Assembly: GCA_016935935.1 (NCBI GenBank)
Contig: JAFGPZ010000244.1
Location: forward strand, 1 to 16,399
Direction: 5' to 3'
DNA: 16,399 nt
Origin: Deltaproteobacteria bacterium
Lineage (GTDB): Bacteria; Desulfobacterota; Syntrophia; Syntrophales; UBA2210
Shown: positions 1 to 7,247 of the stretch, one piece after another
Numbering within the stretch: position 1 is the first letter of the stretch
Layout of the letters: the number at the start of each line of letters is the position of its first letter
Notes under the pieces: model-generated
What the model was told of the DNA's origin: nothing
The model's input: the letters and a program-made list of their open reading frames with translations, nothing else
The model's database searches: none
Program-made: the position numbers and the translations under genes

Positions 1-1586
1 ATCCATTTTGTAATATTACAGAGATGATCGTTCAAGCGCTCGATATCGGTAAGCATATCGGAATATATGAGTCCCGCGTCGCTGATGCACATCTTGTCCT
101 CAAGCCGTTCGATATGAGTCATTTTATATGTATCGATCAGGGCGTCTATTTCTTTTTCTATGCTCAGGGTAATCATCGCCGACTTCTCATCATTATCGTC
201 GAGGGCCTTTCTTGTGTGTCTCATGAGGATATACGTCTTGTCGAAGAGCTTTTCCAGTTCCGCCTTGGCGCTTTCTGAAAAGGTCAGATCATTTTCATAC
301 GCCCTCTGAGTTAATCGGGTGAGACTTTCGCAGTAATCGCCCACCTTTTCTATATCATTCACGCTGTGAAGCAATGCGGGAATCAATCTTCTTTCACTTT
401 CTTCCAGTTCATTCTGGGTAATCTCTACGAGATAGTGGGTAATGTCCTTCTGCATCTCATCGACGGACTCTTCGTCGATAGAGATTTCGTTCTTCAGCTT
501 GTGGTTGTACGACAGGGCACACTCTCTTGCCTTTTGCAACATCTCCTGGCAGATACCCAGCATGGCGGAAAGTTGCTTGATAACGGCCTTCATGGCGAGA
601 CCTGGAGTAGTTAGCAGATTTTCATCAAGGAATCTCGTCTCCACCTTCTCATAGTCCTTCCCAGGCAGTATCTTATCCGTAAGTTTTATAAAGAGGGGCA
701 CAAAGGGAAGTAAAATTATGGTGTTAACTACATTAAAGATCGTGTGAGTATTCGCGATCTGCCTGGCAAGATCGCCCGAGAGCAGAGGAATGTAATGGAG
801 ATAGAGAGGAATAAAGGGAAGAACGATCAATGTCCCGATTACATTGAATAGCACGTGCCCGGCGGCCAGTCTTTTGCTGACCATTTTCCCCCCGATACTG
901 GCAATAACGGCGGTGACGCATGTCCCGATATTGTCGCCCAGCACCAGATAGACGGAGGACTGAAGATCGAGAAGACCTGCCGAGGCGAAGGCAATCACCA
1001 TACCGATCGTTGTACTGCTGCTCTGCAGAAGGACGGTAACCACCAACCCTATCAGTATTGCCAGGTATGGATGTTGACCGAAACTGATAAAGGCCTGTAT
1101 GATTGCCTCGTTTTCAGCGAGTGGTTTTACCGATGCGCCCATCGTTGAGAGACCAAGGAAGAGAATTCCGAATCCCAGAATCGCACGTCCCCGGTTTTTG
1201 TTTTTGGTCTTCTTCGCGAAAAGATAGATGAGGGCGCCGATAAATACAAAGAAATAGGCCGATTTGGTCAATTTGAAGGCAATCAACTGCGCCGTAATAG
1301 TGGTACCGATATTCGCTCCAAAGATAACGGGAAGCGCTGCCGCCAAAGTGATAAGTCCTGCGTTTAGAAATCCGATAAGCAGAACGGAAGTTGCGCTTGA
1401 ACTCTGTATGATCGATGTAACAACAACACCAAGTGCGGCTGATTTTACCCTGTTGGATGTCACTTTTTCGAGGAGAACCTTCAGAAACCCGAGGGAAAGC
1501 TTTCTCATGGAATCGCTCAGAAGATGCATCCCGAAAAGAAACAATCCCAGGCCGCCTATCAAACCCATAATTACACCAATTGTCAT
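1..1586 (-). CDS. Na+/phosphate cotransporter family protein with C-terminal PhoU-like domain (3' end cut by window edge)
   Basis: Predicted inner-membrane sodium-coupled phosphate transporter of the NptA/YjbB (Na/Pi cotransporter II) family. The reading frame is open for 528 codons from an ATG at 1586 to the left edge without a stop, so only a short C-terminal tail is missing (relatives are usually about 540-560 residues). The two inverted membrane repeats are clear: QSSSAT at residues 61-66 followed by GANIGTT at 90-96, and QSSSTT at 188-193 followed by GDNIGTC at 217-223. The QSSS motifs are the family's substrate-site hallmark. From about residue 330 the protein is soluble and helical, with PhoU-type motifs near 408-420 (SVNDIEKVGDYCE) and 508-520 (YSDMLTDIERLND). 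The start is supported by AGGAG about 8 nt upstream. It is monocistronic as far as the window shows. The family call is firm. Phosphate as the physiological substrate is inferred from family. Confidence 0.93.
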   Translation of the reverse strand, partial: MTIGVIMGLIGGLGLFLFGMHLLSDSMRKLSLGFLKVLLEKVTSNRVKSAALGVVVTSIIQSSSATSVLLIGFLNAGLITLAAALPVIFGANIGTTITAQLIAFKLTKSAYFFVFIGALIYLFAKKTKNKNRGRAILGFGILFLGLSTMGASVKPLAENEAIIQAFISFGQHPYLAILIGLVVTVLLQSSSTTIGMVIAFASAGLLDLQSSVYLVLGDNIGTCVTAVIASIGGKMVSKRLAAGHVLFNVIGTLIVLPFIPLYLHYIPLLSGDLARQIANTHTIFNVVNTIILLPFVPLFIKLTDKILPGKDYEKVETRFLDENLLTTPGLAMKAVIKQLSAMLGICQEMLQKARECALSYNHKLKNEISIDEESVDEMQKDITHYLVEITQNELEESERRLIPALLHSVNDIEKVGDYCESLTRLTQRAYENDLTFSESAKAELEKLFDKTYILMRHTRKALDDNDEKSAMITLSIEKEIDALIDTYKMTHIERLEDKMCISDAGLIYSDMLTDIERLNDHLCNITKW

Positions 1587-1702
1587 ATATACGCTCCTGA
1601 AACCCTTTAAACCGAAACCAGCAGATATGGATTGACCCTCCAAGGAGTTGCAGGAGAGTATCCTGCCGGCAAGGAAATTGTTTATTTTTATTCGTTCTTA
1701 AT

Positions 1703-1723
1703 CCCCACCGCAAGCGAGTGGGG
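1703..1723. repeat. GC-rich inverted repeat (REP-like hairpin)
   Basis: CCCCAC at 1703-1708 pairs with GTGGGG at 1718-1723. Inside, CG/CG adds two pairs around a CAAG loop, with one bulged A. It lies in the 272-nt gap between the Na/Pi gene and the exporter operon. No T-run follows on either strand, so an intrinsic terminator is unlikely. It resembles the longer CCCCCGCAA hairpin at 6841-6868, which suggests a dispersed palindromic repeat. Confidence 0.45.
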
Positions 1724-1739
1724 CGTTTGCTCACTGTTC

Positions 1740-1760
1740 AGGTCAAATCGGTTGTGACCT
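1740..1760. promoter_or_regulatory. Imperfect 21-bp palindrome upstream of the Na/Pi gene
   Basis: AGGTCA at 1740-1745 and TGACCT at 1755-1760 form 6-bp arms, and 8 of the 10 possible pairs across the 21 bp match. It lies about 155 bp before the Na/Pi start codon. It could be an operator, but it does not match a Pho box and no regulator is known. Seen in sequence only; function is unassigned. Confidence 0.25.
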
Positions 1761-1819
1761 TACACCAAAAATTAATCACAGGAAAGATATTTTCCCAGCG
1801 ATAAAGGTTATGAATTTGT

Positions 1820-1855
1820 AAAAAATTGGTATGCACCCTTCTCCATCATTGTGCA
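1820..1855 (-). terminator. Candidate weak terminator of the exporter operon
   Basis: Read on the minus strand just past the stop of the last permease gene, TGCAC (1855-1851) pairs with GTGCA (1836-1832), and six T residues follow (1825-1820). The stem is only 5 bp with a 14-nt loop, and the T-run starts a few bases late, so this is a weak candidate. The position is right for ending the five-gene transcript. Confidence 0.3.
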
Positions 1856-1858
1856 GCG

Positions 1859-2980
1859 TCAATCAAGCTTCTTCCTGAAGCGTCCCACGGCTCCGGTGAA
1901 AACAATAACCCCAAGCAGTGTAAGCGAAACCAATTGCGGCCAGAGTACCTCCAGACCGACACCTTTAAGAAATATTCCCCGTATGATAATCAGAAAATAA
2001 CGAAGAGGATTAATATAGGTGAACCACTGGACAACAGTGGGCATATTCTCTATGGGAAAGACAAATCCACTAAGCATGAAGAAGGGAACAAGGAAGAAGA
2101 AGGTAGTCATCATGGCCTGTTGCTGCGTCGTCGAAATGGTCGAGATAAAGAGCCCTATGCCCAGATTGCTGAGAAGAAAAATGCAGGTAGAGAGAAAGAG
2201 GAGGGGGATACTGCCTACCAGCGGAATCCTGAACCACAGGACGGCAAAGACGGTGACGACAATCATCTGGCCGATGGCGATGATAATGTAGGGAATCGTC
2301 TTCCCCAGGATCAGCTCGACGGGGCTCATGGGAGTCACGATCAACTGCTCCATGGTGCCTTTCTCCCGCTCCTTGATGATGGCCATGGATGTAAATAGCA
2401 GCGTCAGTATCATGACGAGAAAGGCCACAATACCGGGTACAAAGAAATTGTGGCTGTAGAGATTGGGGTTGTACCAGGTTCGCACTCTGGCATCGATCCT
2501 CCCGTACTTCATCTTAAAGGGGTGAAGCTCTTTTATGAATACCTGATTCAATCGCTCGATTACAAGGGACGTGTAGGAGATCCTCACCGAGGCCATGTTG
2601 CTCATGCTCCCATCGACCAGTATCTGCACCGGAGCCGTTTGACCCTTTCTTATCTTTTCGGCAAAATCGGGGCCTATCTTGACGGCAAGCTCGATCTTAC
2701 GGCGCAGGAGCTGATCCTCCAGATCCTTTGGCTCATCTGCATAATAGATGATATGAAAGGTCTTGTTGGCGTTAAGGGCATCTATAAGCATGCGGCTCTC
2801 TCTAGTTCGCGACTGATCCAGGAGGCCCAGGGTAATACTCCTGATATCGGTAGTCACCACATAGCCGAAGACGAGCAACTGAACCAGGGGTGCAATGACC
2901 AGGATGGGCCTGTTTTTCTTGTCCCGGAACAGCTGGATAAATTCCTTTCTCACAAGTTCTCTTATACGCAGCCACTTCAT
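1859..2980 (-). CDS. ABC-2 type exporter permease (YhhJ-like), second of two
   Basis: Integral membrane subunit of a drug/solute ABC exporter of the YhhJ / ABC2_membrane_3 family; 373 residues, normal length. One N-terminal membrane helix (about residues 24-44) is followed by a large extracytoplasmic domain. A cluster of five helices starts near FFVPGIVAFLVMILTLLF. Between the first and second of these is the conserved coupling segment EREKGTMEQLIVTP followed by LILGKTIPY. It is the last gene of the operon: its ATG lies one base after the TAG of the other permease, and the Shine-Dalgarno GGGAGGGG sits inside that gene's end. With its neighbour it should form the heterodimeric membrane channel. 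Substrate unknown. Confidence 0.9.
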   Translation of the reverse strand: MKWLRIRELVRKEFIQLFRDKKNRPILVIAPLVQLLVFGYVVTTDIRSITLGLLDQSRTRESRMLIDALNANKTFHIIYYADEPKDLEDQLLRRKIELAVKIGPDFAEKIRKGQTAPVQILVDGSMSNMASVRISYTSLVIERLNQVFIKELHPFKMKYGRIDARVRTWYNPNLYSHNFFVPGIVAFLVMILTLLFTSMAIIKEREKGTMEQLIVTPMSPVELILGKTIPYIIIAIGQMIVVTVFAVLWFRIPLVGSIPLLFLSTCIFLLSNLGIGLFISTISTTQQQAMMTTFFFLVPFFMLSGFVFPIENMPTVVQWFTYINPLRYFLIIIRGIFLKGVGLEVLWPQLVSLTLLGVIVFTGAVGRFRKKLD

Positions 2981-2981
2981 T

Positions 2982-4115
2982 CTACATCCCCTCCCGTTTC
3001 AACAGGATAAAATTGATCATGCCGATGACGAAAACCATGATCCCCAGAACAAGATAACTGTTCCAGAGGATGTCAAGCCCCAGATTACGCAGATAGAGCC
3101 CGTTGAGTATATCGATAAAATAGCGGGCGGGGATGATATAGGTAATTGCCTGCAATACCTTTGGCATGTTGACAATGGGAAATACAAAGTCCGACAGCAG
3201 AACCGAGGGCAGATAGGTGATCAGGACAGCCGCCTGATTCGCCACAAGCTGTGACTTGGTAACAATGGATATGCACAGCCCCAGATTGAGGGCCACACCC
3301 AGATATATGAAAGAGGCAAGGATTAGGAACCAGAAACTCGATTTCATAACGATCCCGAAGAGGACCTGACCCATTAGGACAGCCACAAGAACGTCTGTAA
3401 AGCCTATCAGGAAATAGGGAATGGCCTTACCCAGTAAAAATTCGGGAGCGCTTATCGGCACGGAAAGAACCGTCTCCATGGTGCCGTTTTCATACTCTCT
3501 GGCGATGACGAGCGAGGTGAGCATGGCGCCTACAATCATGATAATGATGGCAATAATTCCGGGGACAATAAATTTCTTACTCTCCAGGTCTTCGTTGAAC
3601 CAGACTCGGATCTGCCCTTCAATGGGGGGATTGATTCTCTCCATCCCCTTGCGATTGAGAAAATCGAGAAGCAGCCGGCTGTTGTATTCCTCGACGAAGC
3701 GCGTCACATATCCCACGGAAATGCCGGCGAAATTGGGATCGCTGCCGTCGAAGAGGAGTTGGAGTGGCGCGTCCCGGTCGGCCCTGATATTTTCTGTCCA
3801 TCTCGGAGGTATGACAATGGCCATCCGCGCCCATCCGTGATCGATGTAACCTGTCACCTCTCTTTCATCTGAAAGATGAGCGGTTACATTGAAATATGGA
3901 GACGCATTCAGACTGGAGATGAAATCGCGACTCAGTTCTGTCTTGTCGTGATCCATGACGACGGCCTTGATATTATCAACATCCATACTGAGGGCGTATC
4001 CGAAGAGAAGGATCAGAAAGAGGGGAATTGCGAAGGCCAGGTACAGGCTCCTGAAGTCCCGCAAGAGATGGTAAAATTCCTTCCGGGCGATGGCCTGAAT
4101 CTTGATAATATTCAC
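2982..4115 (-). CDS. ABC-2 type exporter permease (YhhJ-like), first of two
   Basis: Paralogue of the next gene in the operon (377 residues) with the same build: an N-terminal helix near residues 23-43, a roughly 130-residue extracytoplasmic domain, then five helices beginning at FIVPGIIAIIIMIVGAML. The signature segment REYENGTMETVLSVP followed by EFLLGKAIPY is intact. The start is GTG at 4115, whose GTGA overlaps the TGA stop of the upstream ATPase by 4 nt, the classic arrangement for translational coupling. In enterobacterial RbbA this permease is fused behind two ATPase domains; here it is a separate protein. Expected to pair with the downstream permease in the inner membrane. Substrate unknown. 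Confidence 0.9.
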   Translation of the reverse strand: MNIIKIQAIARKEFYHLLRDFRSLYLAFAIPLFLILLFGYALSMDVDNIKAVVMDHDKTELSRDFISSLNASPYFNVTAHLSDEREVTGYIDHGWARMAIVIPPRWTENIRADRDAPLQLLFDGSDPNFAGISVGYVTRFVEEYNSRLLLDFLNRKGMERINPPIEGQIRVWFNEDLESKKFIVPGIIAIIIMIVGAMLTSLVIAREYENGTMETVLSVPISAPEFLLGKAIPYFLIGFTDVLVAVLMGQVLFGIVMKSSFWFLILASFIYLGVALNLGLCISIVTKSQLVANQAAVLITYLPSVLLSDFVFPIVNMPKVLQAITYIIPARYFIDILNGLYLRNLGLDILWNSYLVLGIMVFVIGMINFILLKREGM

Positions 4116-4867
4116 TCGTATCTCCCCGACATGATGGCAATGAAGGCATCGTTCAGGTCGGCATCGGGCCGGTCTGGAATGGCTGCCGCCACAATCTCGG
4201 CGGGGCTGCCCGCGGCGACGATTTTTCCATCATCAATCATGACGATACGTTCGCAGTTGGTCGCTTCATCCATATAATGAGTCGTCACAAAGACGGTCAT
4301 CCCCTCGGCGGCAAGCTTGCCGATGAACTCCCAGAAATGTCTCCGTGTAATAGGATCAACTCCGGAAGTTGGCTCATCAAGAAAGATTATATCGGGGCGA
4401 TGCAAGAGTGAGCACCCCAGAGCAAGACGCTGCCTCCATCCCGGGGGAAGATCACGGGTCAGACGATTCTGAACCTCCTCCAGGCGGGCGAGATGAAGCA
4501 CCCACGCCATGCGCTCCTTCCACTCCCGGGAGGGAATGTTATAGATTCCCAGATAGAACCTTATATTTTCGTATGGCGAAAGGTCTTCGTAGAGGGAGAA
4601 TTTCTGCGACATGTACCCAATGGACTGCTTGATCTTCTCCGATTCCTTCTCTATATCGTGCCCCGCAACCGTTCCGTGACCTGCCGTTGGCGTCAGTATG
4701 CCGCAGAGCATCCGTATGGTAGTCGATTTTCCCGAACCGTTTGAACCCAGAAAACCGAAGATCTCTCCCTTCCTGACGGAAAAGGTGATCCTGTCGACGG
4801 CTGTGAACTTGCCAAAGCGCTTCTCCAGGTTTTCCACGGAAATTACGTCAGAGTTGAAATTTGTCAT
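4112..4867 (-). CDS. ABC exporter ATP-binding protein, second NBD (RbbA NBD2-like, variant signature)
   Basis: Cytoplasmic ATPase subunit, 251 residues. Seen motifs: Walker A GSNGSGKST at 41-49, Q-loop Gln88, Walker B IIFLDEP at 160-166, and H-loop His197 in TTHYMDE. The ABC signature is not LSGGQ but LPPGW (140-144), followed by RQRLALGCSLLHRP, as in the second nucleotide-binding domain of RbbA-type exporters. It overlaps the upstream ATPase gene by 20 nt, with AAGGA about 8 nt before its ATG inside that gene. The overlap and equal dosage suggest an obligate heterodimer with the upstream ATPase: this subunit gives a complete Walker A/B and H-loop, while its poor signature should weaken the opposite site. 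Confidence 0.92.
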   Translation of the reverse strand: MTNFNSDVISVENLEKRFGKFTAVDRITFSVRKGEIFGFLGSNGSGKSTTIRMLCGILTPTAGHGTVAGHDIEKESEKIKQSIGYMSQKFSLYEDLSPYENIRFYLGIYNIPSREWKERMAWVLHLARLEEVQNRLTRDLPPGWRQRLALGCSLLHRPDIIFLDEPTSGVDPITRRHFWEFIGKLAAEGMTVFVTTHYMDEATNCERIVMIDDGKIVAAGSPAEIVAAAIPDRPDADLNDAFIAIMSGRYE

Positions 4868-5651
4868 GTATCAGTTCCTTGTCGTACTCCTGAATACGAT
4901 GGATCATGGCCTCTTCCAGATCGCTGAAGTGTGACTGTATATCTGCGGGAATACCCGTCTCTATAAGACGGGAACGGTGCATCAGGGCCAGACAGTCACA
5001 TTTTTCACCCTCGTCCAGATAGGCCGTAGAAATCATGATGGTCATCCCCTGACCCTTCATCTGGAATAGAATATCCCAGAACTCCTGGCGTGATACGGGG
5101 TCCACGCCGTTTGTAGGTTCATCGAGAATGAGAAGGTCGGGCTGATGGACCAGGACGCAGGCGAGACCCAGCTTCTGCTTCATACCACCCGAGAGGTTTC
5201 CCGCCAGTCGATTCATAAAGGGAATCAGATTGGAGAATCGGAGAAATCGCTCCCGGCGGATCTTACGCTCCCGGCCGAAAATTCCGAAGATATCCATGAA
5301 AAAGTCGATATTTTCACGCACTGTCAGGTCCTGGTAGAGTCCGAAGCGCTGGGGCATATAGCCGATCACGGATTTGATGGCGGCGCGGTTTTTCATTATA
5401 TCGCGGCCTCCGATTTTTATCGTTCCGGCCGTGGGACGCATCATTGCTGCCGCCATGCGGAGCAGAGTTGTCTTGCCTGCGCCGTCGGAACCGACAAAAC
5501 CGAATATGGCCCCCCGCTCGACGGAAAGGGACACATTATCAACTGCTACTTCGTCGCCATAGCGCATGGAAACGCCGTCGATCACGACAAATTCGTCACT
5601 GGCTGCAAGAGAGGGGTTCGTTATGGTGGGGTCAGTCTTGTAACCAGGCAT
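4848..5651 (-). CDS. ABC exporter ATP-binding protein, first NBD (RbbA NBD1-like, H-loop His replaced)
   Basis: Cytoplasmic ATPase subunit, 267 residues. Walker A GSDGAGKTT is at 54-62, Q-loop Gln101, a canonical-type signature LSGGM at 153-157, and Walker B LLILDEP at 173-179. The switch histidine is missing: the H-loop reads ISTAYLDE, with Ala210 where His is expected. This matches the first NBD of RbbA-like exporters and complements the partner ATPase, which keeps the His but has a non-canonical signature. The start ATG at 5651 overlaps the end of the adaptor gene by 20 nt, and the frame cannot extend far upstream without leaving the family alignment. It should work only as half of a heterodimer. 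Confidence 0.92.
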   Translation of the reverse strand: MPGYKTDPTITNPSLAASDEFVVIDGVSMRYGDEVAVDNVSLSVERGAIFGFVGSDGAGKTTLLRMAAAMMRPTAGTIKIGGRDIMKNRAAIKSVIGYMPQRFGLYQDLTVRENIDFFMDIFGIFGRERKIRRERFLRFSNLIPFMNRLAGNLSGGMKQKLGLACVLVHQPDLLILDEPTNGVDPVSRQEFWDILFQMKGQGMTIMISTAYLDEGEKCDCLALMHRSRLIETGIPADIQSHFSDLEEAMIHRIQEYDKELIHDKFQL

Positions 5652-6801
5652 CGGCAGGCATTCCTGATTTCAGTTCCCCTTCGGGATTAGGAATTGAAAT
5701 CTTAACAAGATAAACGAGCTTGACGCGCTCCTTGTGCGTCTGGATTATTTTCGGTGTAAATTCACCCTGAGGAGAGATAAACGAGACACGTCCCTCGTAG
5801 ATCTTGTCGGGGAAGGTGTCGGTCCTAACCTCAGCTGCCTGCCCCGTTTTGACCTCCCCCAGATCCCGTTCACCGACAAAAATCTTCAGATAAACGGTGG
5901 AAAGATCGGCGAGAGTAAGGACCTCCCGCCCAGATGTCACCACCTCGCCTGGCTCAACATTACGGCTCGTCAGAGTGCCGGCAAAGGGCGCCCGGAGGAC
6001 CGTGTAATCGAGATTGATGTCTGCAAGGCTGACAGTCGATAGCGCAACTTCGACCTGACTTCTTGCCTGTTCCACATCCTTCTGAGCCGTTTCAATCTTC
6101 TTCAGATTAGCCTTTGCCTGCCTGAGGATCGCCTCTCCTTCGGCAAGCCTTGCCCTGGCTGTCTGGATGGTCTCCTTCCTGATTCCCTCTTGGAGCATAT
6201 CGAGAGTCTCTTTTGCCCTTTGAAGGTCCCGGGAGGCTATATCATACTTCAGTGCCATCTCATCCCGGCTCTTTTCCGAAATAATCTTCTTTTCATAGAG
6301 TCGATCGTACCTGACTTTGTCCCTGGCGGCCTCCTCCATGACATCCCTGGCCGCAAGGTAGGCCAGCCGTGCCCGTTCTACCTCCTGTTTACGATATCCC
6401 GCTTCCAGTTCCTTCAACTGAGATCGAATTACCGCAACGCCCGATTCCGCCCGAGCCACCTCAGTGGGAAGAGTGGCACTGTAGAGATCGAGCACCGTCT
6501 CCATCTTTCGCAGATTTTTCCGCGCCATGTCCAGACTTGCCAGGGCCTGATCGCGATGGGCCTGATAGGTCGCCTGGTCGAGGCGCGCAAGCGGTTGCCC
6601 CTTTTCCACGCGCTCGCCCTCTTCCACGAGAACCTCTGTCACCCTGCCGTTAACCTGAAAAGAGAGTTCAGACGTCGTTGCTTCGATAGTGCCGGAATAG
6701 TAATGTTCCTCTGTTTGAATATCCTTCTGTCCAACATAAACGAAATAGCCAACCCCCACCAGGAGAAAGAGAAAAAGAATGATGACAATCCGTTTTTTCA
6801 A
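5632..6801 (-). CDS. HlyD-family periplasmic adaptor (membrane fusion protein), YhiI-like
   Basis: Membrane-fusion subunit linking the ABC exporter to an outer-membrane channel; 389 residues. One N-terminal membrane anchor (about residues 4-23, KKRIVIILFLFLLVGVGYFV) is followed by a split lipoyl/biotinyl-like domain starting near SGTIEATTSELSFQVNGRV. A long Gln/Glu/Arg-rich alpha-helical coiled coil covers about 80-265, and the second lipoyl half and beta-barrel start near LDYTVLRAPFAGTL. The start is TTG at 6801, with GAAGGAGG 7 nt upstream. The frame stays open to an ATG at 6891, but that ATG has no ribosome site and the extension would translate a 12-bp hairpin. First gene of the exporter operon. 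No TolC-type gene is in view, so the outer-membrane partner must lie elsewhere. Confidence 0.9.
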   Translation of the reverse strand: MKKRIVIILFLFLLVGVGYFVYVGQKDIQTEEHYYSGTIEATTSELSFQVNGRVTEVLVEEGERVEKGQPLARLDQATYQAHRDQALASLDMARKNLRKMETVLDLYSATLPTEVARAESGVAVIRSQLKELEAGYRKQEVERARLAYLAARDVMEEAARDKVRYDRLYEKKIISEKSRDEMALKYDIASRDLQRAKETLDMLQEGIRKETIQTARARLAEGEAILRQAKANLKKIETAQKDVEQARSQVEVALSTVSLADINLDYTVLRAPFAGTLTSRNVEPGEVVTSGREVLTLADLSTVYLKIFVGERDLGEVKTGQAAEVRTDTFPDKIYEGRVSFISPQGEFTPKIIQTHKERVKLVYLVKISIPNPEGELKSGMPADAWLQD

Positions 6802-6808
6802 GGCGGAA

Positions 6809-6815
6809 CCTCCTT
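6809..6815 (-). promoter_or_regulatory. Ribosome binding site that fixes the TTG start of the HlyD gene
   Basis: On the minus strand AAGGAGG covers 6815-6809 and is followed by 7 nt and then TTG at 6801-6799. This near-perfect Shine-Dalgarno and spacing place the start at TTG rather than at the in-frame ATG at 6891, which has none. Confidence 0.8.
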
Positions 6816-6840
6816 CGCAGTCATGAACTGAAGAGCGAGA

Positions 6841-6868
6841 ACTCCCCCGCAATCCGTTGCGGGGGAGT
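6841..6868. repeat. Perfect 12-bp GC-rich hairpin in the exporter leader
   Basis: ACTCCCCCGCAA (6841-6852) and TTGCGGGGGAGT (6857-6868) are perfect inverted complements around a TCCG loop. Skipping one bulged A at 6840, GAG (6837-6839) and CTC (6869-6871) add three more pairs. No T-run follows on either strand. It sits about 26 nt upstream of the hlyD ribosome site and would form a very stable mRNA stem. It may be a REP-type dispersed repeat or a leader control or stability element. Confidence 0.6.
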
Positions 6869-7015
6869 CTCAATCCATAAATTTTGAGCATTTATATCAT
6901 GTAATCCCTCAATTGGCACCGTTTTTTTGCCTTCATTTAATTGCTCGGCACTCCTCCTCTATGACGGATATAAAACCATGTGACCCGTTAATAGGGCTCT
7001 TTGCAACCAGAACTG

Positions 7016-7021
7016 ATTATA
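7016..7021 (-). promoter_or_regulatory. Candidate -10 box for the exporter operon
   Basis: The minus strand reads TATAAT at 7021-7016, a perfect sigma-70 -10 hexamer, preceded by TTGTGG with a short 15-bp spacer. If used, the transcript starts near 7009 and carries a leader of about 208 nt that includes the 6841-6868 hairpin. The -35 is poor, so this is a candidate only. Confidence 0.35.
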
Positions 7022-7090
7022 AGCATACCCTTATATCCACAATGGCGATGCGAGTGCTTGCTTTAACTTGATTGAAATATTAGAGGGTTA

Positions 7091-7132
7091 ATGCTAATGT
7101 GGCGGTGCACCGCCAGTATGAAGGCGTAGCAT
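7091..7132. repeat. Nested palindrome: 16-bp perfect core with 6-bp outer arms
   Basis: TGGCGGTGCACCGCCA at 7100-7115 is a perfect 16-bp palindrome. It is flanked by ATGCTA (7091-7096) and TAGCAT (7127-7132), which are also complementary, so the whole could extrude as a two-tier stem. It lies between the two divergent promoters, about 92 bp upstream of the predicted exporter start point and 110 bp upstream of the Crp/Fnr-type operator centre. It could be a dimeric repressor site or a mobile palindrome; no family match is claimed. Confidence 0.4.
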
Positions 7133-7210
7133 GCCGGATGTTTCAGAAACAGAAATGTTCTTCTAGGCAGGCATCAATGTCCTTGGATAAACAAGATAAA
7201 AAACACTGCT

Positions 7211-7226
7211 CTTGACTTAAGTCAAG
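7211..7226 (+). promoter_or_regulatory. Crp/Fnr-family operator, probable HcpR site for hcp
   Basis: CTTGACTTAAGTCAAG is a perfect 16-bp palindrome with TTGAC/GTCAA half-sites separated by 4 bp. FNR proper prefers TTGAT/ATCAA. The TTGAC/GTCAA form matches the motif predicted for HcpR, the Crp/Fnr-family regulator of hcp in anaerobes including deltaproteobacteria. Its centre (7218.5) is 41.5 bp upstream of the start point predicted from the -10 box at 7248-7253, the standard class II activator position. The regulator gene is not in the window. Confidence 0.7.
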
Positions 7227-7247
7227 GAAAGTTCTCTACCTCTCTTC

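Noticed and set aside
1114..1734. 206-codon open frame on the minus strand within and before the Na/Pi gene
   Set aside because: It is out of frame with the clear Na/Pi cotransporter sequence that contains both QSSS repeats, and its translation has no family features.
1826..2398. 190-codon plus-strand open frame opposite the permease gene
   Set aside because: It is antisense to a well-supported ABC-2 permease, with a charged, low-complexity translation typical of a shadow frame.
6802..6891. 30-codon N-terminal extension of the HlyD protein from ATG at 6891
   Set aside because: There is no ribosome site before 6891, the extension would translate the 12-bp hairpin, and a strong GAAGGAGG sits right before the TTG at 6801.
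6892..6936. 14-residue leader peptide (MKAKKRCQLRDYMI) in the exporter leader
   Set aside because: The nearest Shine-Dalgarno-like sequence is 14 nt away, too far. There is no codon run suggesting attenuation, and nothing shows translation.
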